The notes below the pieces were generated by a model. It was not told where the DNA came from. It saw only the letters and a program-made list of their open reading frames with translations, and ran no database searches. The translations under genes and the position numbers were made by a program. 64,000 nt of DNA from Specibacter sp038242155. GTDB taxonomy: Bacteria; Actinomycetota; Actinomycetes; Actinomycetales; Micrococcaceae. Below, in pieces: positions 60,071 to 64,000 of this stretch. How positions within the stretch are numbered: the first letter of the stretch is position 1; each line of letters starts with the position of its first letter. The DNA is taken from the NCBI GenBank assembly GCA_038242155.1, contig JBBSSM010000002.1:116696-180695 (forward strand), in the 5' to 3' direction.

Positions 60071-60751
60071 ATGTTCACCACTTCTGCCATTCATGACAAC
60101 GCCGCCGTTAGTTCAGTTTCGGACCTGGCTGCTGCTCGGCTTTATCTTTGCACTGATTCCCGGCCGGGCCGCGGGGATTTTGCCGATTTCCTAAGGTCCG
60201 CCTATGAGGGTGGCGTCGACATCATCCAACTGCGCGACAAGTCCATTGAGGCCGGGGAGGAACTGGCCCTGTTGGATACTTTACGAGGAGTTGCCGAGGA
60301 GTTTGGGAAGCTGTGGGCCGTCAATGACAGGGCTGATGTTGCCGCCCTCAGTGGCGCTCCCGTGTTTCACGTGGGCCAGTTGGATCTTCCCCTTCCGGCA
60401 GTCCGCACACTGTTGGGGCCGGGCGTCTCCACTGGCCTGTCCACGCATGATCCCGAGCAGGCCGCTGCAGCTGCCGTGAACCCCGATGCGGACTATTTCT
60501 GTGTTGGACCGGTGTGGGCCACCCCCACCAAACCAGGCAGGACCGCCGTCGGGCTTTCCCTGGTGGAACATGCAGCGGCCCTGGCCACGAGCAAGCCGTG
60601 GTTTGCCATTGGCGGGATTGACCTGGGCAATGTAGCCCAGGTTGTCGACGCCGGTGCCTCGCGGATCGTGGTGGTCCGCGCCATTACCGAGGCGGACAAT
60701 CCCACAGCGGCCGCCAAGGAACTGCTCTCCCGCCTCCCTGCGCTGGGGTAG
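60071..60751 (+). CDS. thiE: thiamine-phosphate synthase
   Basis: A 226-residue TIM-barrel enzyme joining hydroxymethylpyrimidine diphosphate and thiazole phosphate. 'DIIQLRDKSIEAGEEL', 'WAVNDRADVAAL', 'FHVGQLDLPL', 'DYFCVGPVWATPTKPGR' and 'FAIGGIDLGNVAQVVDAGASRIVVVRAI' are the family blocks. Leaderless ATG 60071. It lies outside the riboswitch-controlled operon, on the opposite strand, so thiE would escape TPP repression. Confidence 0.95.
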   Translation: MFTTSAIHDNAAVSSVSDLAAARLYLCTDSRPGRGDFADFLRSAYEGGVDIIQLRDKSIEAGEELALLDTLRGVAEEFGKLWAVNDRADVAALSGAPVFHVGQLDLPLPAVRTLLGPGVSTGLSTHDPEQAAAAAVNPDADYFCVGPVWATPTKPGRTAVGLSLVEHAAALATSKPWFAIGGIDLGNVAQVVDAGASRIVVVRAITEADNPTAAAKELLSRLPALG

Positions 60752-60799
60752 TTTCAGGCACGGCACTGGCGGGGCACGGCGCCGGCGGTGCAAATGGGC

Positions 60800-62323
60800 C
60801 TACCTGACGCTGCCCGTGGCAACCTTGCGCGGATCCGAGTCGGCCACCATCGCTGTGAATTCCGACTCGATCACCGCATTTTCCTTATAGGTGAACCTGG
60901 AAACGACCACTGCCACGATCAGGTTCAGGATGAAGGCTGGCACGATCTCGTACATTGCATCATGCAACACCGGCGTCTTTCCCCAGACAAACACCACCAC
61001 CGTGGCTACAACCATGCCCGCCATGGCACCCTTCGCGGTCAACTTGCGCCAGTACAGGCTCAGCAGGACAACAGGACCAAAGGCGGCGCCAAAGCCGGCC
61101 CAGGCGAAGGACACCAGTTCCAAGATGCTCGATTCCTTGTTCAAGGCGATGAGGGCCGCAATGACGGCAACCACCAACACGCCAAGCCGGCCAAGAGTGA
61201 CCTGCTGCTTGGCCGTGGATTGGCGCCCGGTCATGTTGTACAGGTCTTCAACGAGCGCCGAGGAGCAGACAATGAGTTGAGAGGAAATGGTGGACATGAT
61301 GGCGGCAAGCACGGCCGCCAGAACCAGGCCGGCCACGAACGGGTGGAAGAACACCTGGCTCAGTTTCAAGAACACCGTTTCCGGGTCATCGAGCGTCATT
61401 GCGGGGTTGTCGGCAAAGTAGGCAATGCCGATCAACGCCGTGCTGACGGCCCCGGCCGCCGTCAAAATCATCCAGCCAATGCCAATGCGGCGCCCTGCCT
61501 TGGCGTCCTGCGGGGAACGCAACGCCATGAACCGGACGATGATGTGGGGCTGGCCAAAGTAACCCAGGCCCCACGCAGCGGTGGAAAAGATTCCCACCAG
61601 CCACACCAGGGTGCTTCCTTCCCCAAAGCCCCTGAACAAGTTCAAGAGTTCGGGGTCAATGTTTTGCAGACGGGTTACCGTGGCGCCTACTCCGCCGGTT
61701 TCAACCACTGCGATGATCGGCACCACAATGAGGGCGGCAAACATCAGCAGGCCCTGGGCCACATCGGTCAGCGTTGCGCCGAGGAACCCGCCAAAGAGCG
61801 TGTAGGCCAGCGTGACAATCGTGACCACGCCCATGCCCACGAGGTACGGCCAGCCAAAAGATCCCTCAAAGAACTTTCCGGCGGCCACCATGCCTGAGGA
61901 CACATAGAAGGTAAAGAACACAAGGATAATGGCTGCCGCGGCAATGCGAAGCAGGTGCGAGTTGTCCTTGAGGCGCTTTTCAAAAAAGCTGGGGACGGTA
62001 ATGGCGTTCTGTGAAATCAACGTATAGGAACGCAGCCTGGGCGCCACGAACTTCCAATTGAGCCACGCCCCAATCGTGAGGCCTATGGCAATCCATGCCT
62101 CCACCAATCCAGTGAGATAAATGGCGCCGGGGAGGCCCATGAGGAGCCAGCCCGACATGTCGGCGGCGCCGGCTGAGAGCGCGGCAACACCGGGCTTGAG
62201 GCCGCGGCCGGCAAGCATGTAGTCGTCGAGGTCGTCCGTTTGTTTGAAGGCGAAGTATCCGATGGCGAGCATTCCCGCCAGATAGACAGCGATGGCCAGC
62301 AGTTGAAAAATATGGTCTGACAT
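60800..62323 (-). CDS. putP: sodium/proline symporter PutP
   Basis: A 507-residue sodium:solute symporter with about 13 hydrophobic helices. 'ALSAGAADMSGWLLMGLPGAIYLTG' is the SSS signature close to the sodium site, and 'AWGLGYFGQPHIIVRFMALRS' is strongly PutP-like. It imports proline driven by sodium, as nutrient or osmolyte. ATG 62323 has AAAGGA 7 bases upstream; the earlier in-frame start is poorer. No putA is adjacent. Confidence 0.93.
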   Translation of the reverse strand: MSDHIFQLLAIAVYLAGMLAIGYFAFKQTDDLDDYMLAGRGLKPGVAALSAGAADMSGWLLMGLPGAIYLTGLVEAWIAIGLTIGAWLNWKFVAPRLRSYTLISQNAITVPSFFEKRLKDNSHLLRIAAAAIILVFFTFYVSSGMVAAGKFFEGSFGWPYLVGMGVVTIVTLAYTLFGGFLGATLTDVAQGLLMFAALIVVPIIAVVETGGVGATVTRLQNIDPELLNLFRGFGEGSTLVWLVGIFSTAAWGLGYFGQPHIIVRFMALRSPQDAKAGRRIGIGWMILTAAGAVSTALIGIAYFADNPAMTLDDPETVFLKLSQVFFHPFVAGLVLAAVLAAIMSTISSQLIVCSSALVEDLYNMTGRQSTAKQQVTLGRLGVLVVAVIAALIALNKESSILELVSFAWAGFGAAFGPVVLLSLYWRKLTAKGAMAGMVVATVVVFVWGKTPVLHDAMYEIVPAFILNLIVAVVVSRFTYKENAVIESEFTAMVADSDPRKVATGSVR

Positions 62324-62649
62324 TGTGCATTCCTTTGCGTTCTGTGACACTTCATCGGATCATCGATGGCACCCACGCCGGGGTGCACTTACTTCGCAGC
62401 GAATACGGGCCAACAGTGGGCCTGATCCGTTCAACGTACCAAAGTTGGCGGGTAAATCCTTTATGTACACCTATGACAGGCGCAGGCAACCGTTGAAGGC
62501 CGGCTGTTTCTTTCATGGACGAAACTATTCACCATCACGGCCAGGCGCGCCAGAGACTGCAGCGAAGTGACCCAGACAGACCCATGGAACTGCCCGCCGC
62601 CCGCGCCGCCTCGGAAAATGCCAGCCGTCAGCGTGGTCGCGGGAGCAGA
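62324..62649. other. intergenic region between putP and marR
   Basis: No gene or RNA recognised. It holds the putP promoter on the minus strand (a TTGCCT / TACATA pair with 16-base spacing around 62460-62500 is a weak candidate) and the end of marR. No terminator with a T-run was found. Confidence 0.35.
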
Positions 62650-63150
62650 CTAGCTTGGCGGCTCAATCGTGAGGGAAATCTTCCGCAGCAGGGCAGCCAA
62701 CTGTATTTGCTCTTTGTCTGTAAGCCCAGCGAGCATCTCACGGTCACCTGTCAAAAGACGCGGAAACTCGCGGTCCACCAGTTCCTGCCCCTGAGTCGTC
62801 AGCCGCATCAGGACCACCCGGCCGTCACGCTCCCACGGCAGCCGCTCAATGAAGCCGCGTTTGACCAGGCGCTCGGCATTCTTCGTGGTGGAGGCACCGC
62901 TCAGCATGGTGGCAGCAGTCACTTCGCTGGCACGCATGGGTCCATCGCCTCGAGCCAGGGTGCACAGAACGTCAAATTCGGCCCGGGTAATCTCCGCTGG
63001 CAGCAGCTCGCGGCCCGCGCGCTGGGAGGCCAGCGCACCAATCCTGCCAATGCGGCCCATGACCTCAATACTGGCCACATCCAGTTCCGGACGTGAGCGT
63101 TCCCATCCTTGGCGTGCCCGGTCCACGAAGTCCACAGTTTTGGCAGTCAT
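62650..63150 (-). CDS. MarR family transcriptional regulator
   Basis: A 166-residue winged-helix repressor. 'ITRAEFDVLCTLARGDGPMRASEVTAATMLSGASTTKNAERLVKRGFIERLPWERDGRVVLMRLTTQGQEL' is the MarR DNA-binding domain with wing, and the N- and C-terminal helices form the dimer. It is divergent from the FUSC-like exporter with a 73-base gap holding two palindromes, the usual arrangement for a repressor of a drug or aromatic-acid exporter. Leaderless start at ATG 63150. Confidence 0.93.
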   Translation of the reverse strand: MTAKTVDFVDRARQGWERSRPELDVASIEVMGRIGRIGALASQRAGRELLPAEITRAEFDVLCTLARGDGPMRASEVTAATMLSGASTTKNAERLVKRGFIERLPWERDGRVVLMRLTTQGQELVDREFPRLLTGDREMLAGLTDKEQIQLAALLRKISLTIEPPS

Positions 63151-63156
63151 GCATCC

Positions 63157-63162
63157 AGTCTA
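63157..63162 (-). promoter_or_regulatory. -10 element of leaderless marR
   Basis: On the minus strand TAGACT, GGATGC, ATG 63150: exact six-base spacing. Confidence 0.6.
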
Positions 63163-63189
63163 GAGATGACTCTCACAGGTCCTGTATCT

Positions 63190-63220
63190 ATTTTACTAGT
63201 AAAATACTTAGTAAACTAAG
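63190..63220. promoter_or_regulatory. two palindromic operators for MarR
   Basis: 63190-63205 is a perfect 16-bp palindrome (ATTTTACT and its complement). 63207-63220 is CTTAGT-AA-ACTAAG, a 6-bp inverted repeat that covers the FUSC gene's -10 box. Both share the half-site pattern TTA.T, fitting binding of two MarR dimers. Confidence 0.65.
63212..63217 (+). promoter_or_regulatory. -10 element of leaderless FUSC-like gene
   Basis: TAAACT, AAGGAA, ATG 63224: exact six-base spacing. The AAGGA is too close to the ATG to act as a Shine-Dalgarno. Confidence 0.55.
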
Positions 63221-63223
63221 GAA

Positions 63224-64000
63224 ATGACTTCCGCCCCTCGATTCCAGCACGTCGGCGCTGCATTGGCCCATGCCTTCTCACCTGCCGCCTGGCGTGGCGC
63301 CTTTGCTCTTCGTCCGGCCGACGCCATCTTCGCCACCGCCGTCAAGGTGGGCATTGCAGCATCCATTGTTTTAGTTGCCGGCGGGTTGTTGGGTCAACAG
63401 CAGCTGGCCGGGATCGCGGCACTGGGCGCATTGACCAGCGCCTTCGGCCGCTACCAGCCGTATTGGCGACTGGCACGCATGATGGCCATCGTGGCCATGG
63501 GCATGCTTATTTCCATCGCTTTAGGGGCCTTGCTGGGGGCCGCGGGCGTCAGCATGGTGATCCAAATCGCGCTCTTGTCAGCCCTTGCAGCCCTGGCCTC
63601 GCATATTTTCACGGCGTTTCGCATCACGGGGCCCGGCGCCGTAATCCTGGTTTTCGCGGCGGGAGCAGGCGCCGGCTATACCCACAATTTTGCAGCCCTC
63701 CCCCGGCCGCTCACTGCCATGGGCATTGGCGTGGTGGTGGGCTGGCTGGCGGCCATGGCTCCGGTCCTGGTTGTCCCGCTGGGTCCGGCTCGCCTGGCCG
63801 TGGCCCGCGCCATGGCCGCCGTCTTAAAACTGGAGATGGACGACACCGGTCCCCACCGTGCCGCTGCCGCCACTGCATTGCGCTCGGCGCGGGAATCAGT
63901 GATCCTCAGCGCCGGAACCTTCCGTCAGAACAACCGACGGTCGCAGCGGTTGCACCACCAAGCCAGGCAACTGCATTTACTCCTCGATGAGGCAGCTGCG
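63224..64000 (+). CDS. FUSC-like aromatic acid/drug exporter, 3'-truncated by window end
   Basis: 259 codons from ATG 63224 run off the window without a stop. The protein begins 'MTSAPRFQHVGAALAHAF', then has a run of about six hydrophobic helices ('VGIAASIVLVAGGLL', 'MAIVAMGMLISIALGALLG', 'IQIALLSALAALASHIF', 'GAVILVFAAGAGAGY', 'MGIGVVVGWLAAMAPVLVV') and a soluble helical part with Arg/His-rich 'NNRRSQRLHHQARQLHLLL'. This is the half-membrane layout of FUSC/YccS-type efflux proteins. Regulation by the divergent MarR is likely. The remaining C-terminal half lies outside. Confidence 0.75.
   Translation, partial: MTSAPRFQHVGAALAHAFSPAAWRGAFALRPADAIFATAVKVGIAASIVLVAGGLLGQQQLAGIAALGALTSAFGRYQPYWRLARMMAIVAMGMLISIALGALLGAAGVSMVIQIALLSALAALASHIFTAFRITGPGAVILVFAAGAGAGYTHNFAALPRPLTAMGIGVVVGWLAAMAPVLVVPLGPARLAVARAMAAVLKLEMDDTGPHRAAAATALRSARESVILSAGTFRQNNRRSQRLHHQARQLHLLLDEAAA

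Noticed and set aside
60788..61897. 369-codon plus-strand open frame opposite putP
   Set aside because: His/Gln/Arg-rich translation, antisense to a clear symporter, no ribosome site.

Overview
The window looks like a piece of actinobacterial core chromosome, most likely from the Micrococcaceae (Arthrobacter and relatives). The signs are the fairly high GC content, frequent GTG starts, many overlapping ATGA/GTGA gene junctions, the coproporphyrin-dependent haem route (ChdC/HemQ, CpfC/HemH, CgoX), UvrD2 and AdnAB instead of RecBCD, and families largely confined to actinobacteria (DUF2342, UPF0182, DUF3107). From memory, the order UPF0182 - Lon-like PDZ protease - DUF2342 - ThiF-like - uvrD2 - nudC - adnB - adnA, followed further on by moeZ - tetR - DUF3107, resembles the Mycobacterium tuberculosis Rv3193c-Rv3209 region. 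I see no phage, insertion sequence, CRISPR array or plasmid function.

Layout. 0-4 kb: a 5'-truncated unknown gene, trmL, a SAM methyltransferase, and etfBA on the minus strand. 4.2-6.3 kb: an ABC ATPase gene broken by a one-base frameshift, followed by its FtsX-type permease. 6.3-11.1 kb: an HtrA protease, then a TPM-domain membrane protein and PspA (cell-envelope stress). 11.1-12.5 kb: an intact aldo/keto reductase next to the wreck of another. 12.6-15.8 kb: molybdate regulator plus modABC. 15.8-19.4 kb: two identical initiator tRNAs flanking an acyl-CoA pair (enoyl-CoA hydratase and HIBYL-CoA hydrolase-like) and a cytochrome b. 19.5-27.6 kb: UPF0182, Lon-like protease, DUF2342 protein, YgjP-like metallopeptidase and an E1/ThiF-like protein. 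27.5-40.2 kb: a DNA-maintenance block (uvrD2, nudC, phosphotransferase, adnB, adnA, alkyltransferase-like protein, DEDD exonuclease). 40.5-43.6 kb: a polar amino-acid ABC importer and a MOSC protein. 43.7-54.2 kb: a complete haem pathway, with hemE-cgoX-chdC-cpfC-hemC-hemD-hemB-hemL on the minus strand and hemA divergent. 54.2-56.8 kb: moeZ, tetR, DUF3107 and a small membrane protein. 56.8-60.8 kb: thiO-thiS-thiG plus a PCD/VOC fusion behind a TPP riboswitch, with thiE divergent. 60.8-64 kb: putP, marR and a FUSC-like exporter cut off by the window end.

The most distinctive signal is not a gene. At 13 gene starts a perfect TANNNT -10 hexamer lies exactly 6 or 7 bases upstream of the ATG/GTG, so transcription should begin at the start codon and give leaderless mRNAs. 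This pattern also settles several start codons, for example trmL at GTG 734. Other points worth attention are the ABC ATPase frameshift, the multiply broken aldo/keto reductase, a perfect 60-bp palindrome terminator at 43019-43078, overlapping divergent -10 boxes between thiE and thiO, and two operator-like palindromes at marR/FUSC, one overlapping a -10 box. I found no clearly undescribed defence or biosynthetic system. The closest candidate for an uncharacterised functional unit is the protease/E1-like cluster at 22.6-27.6 kb.
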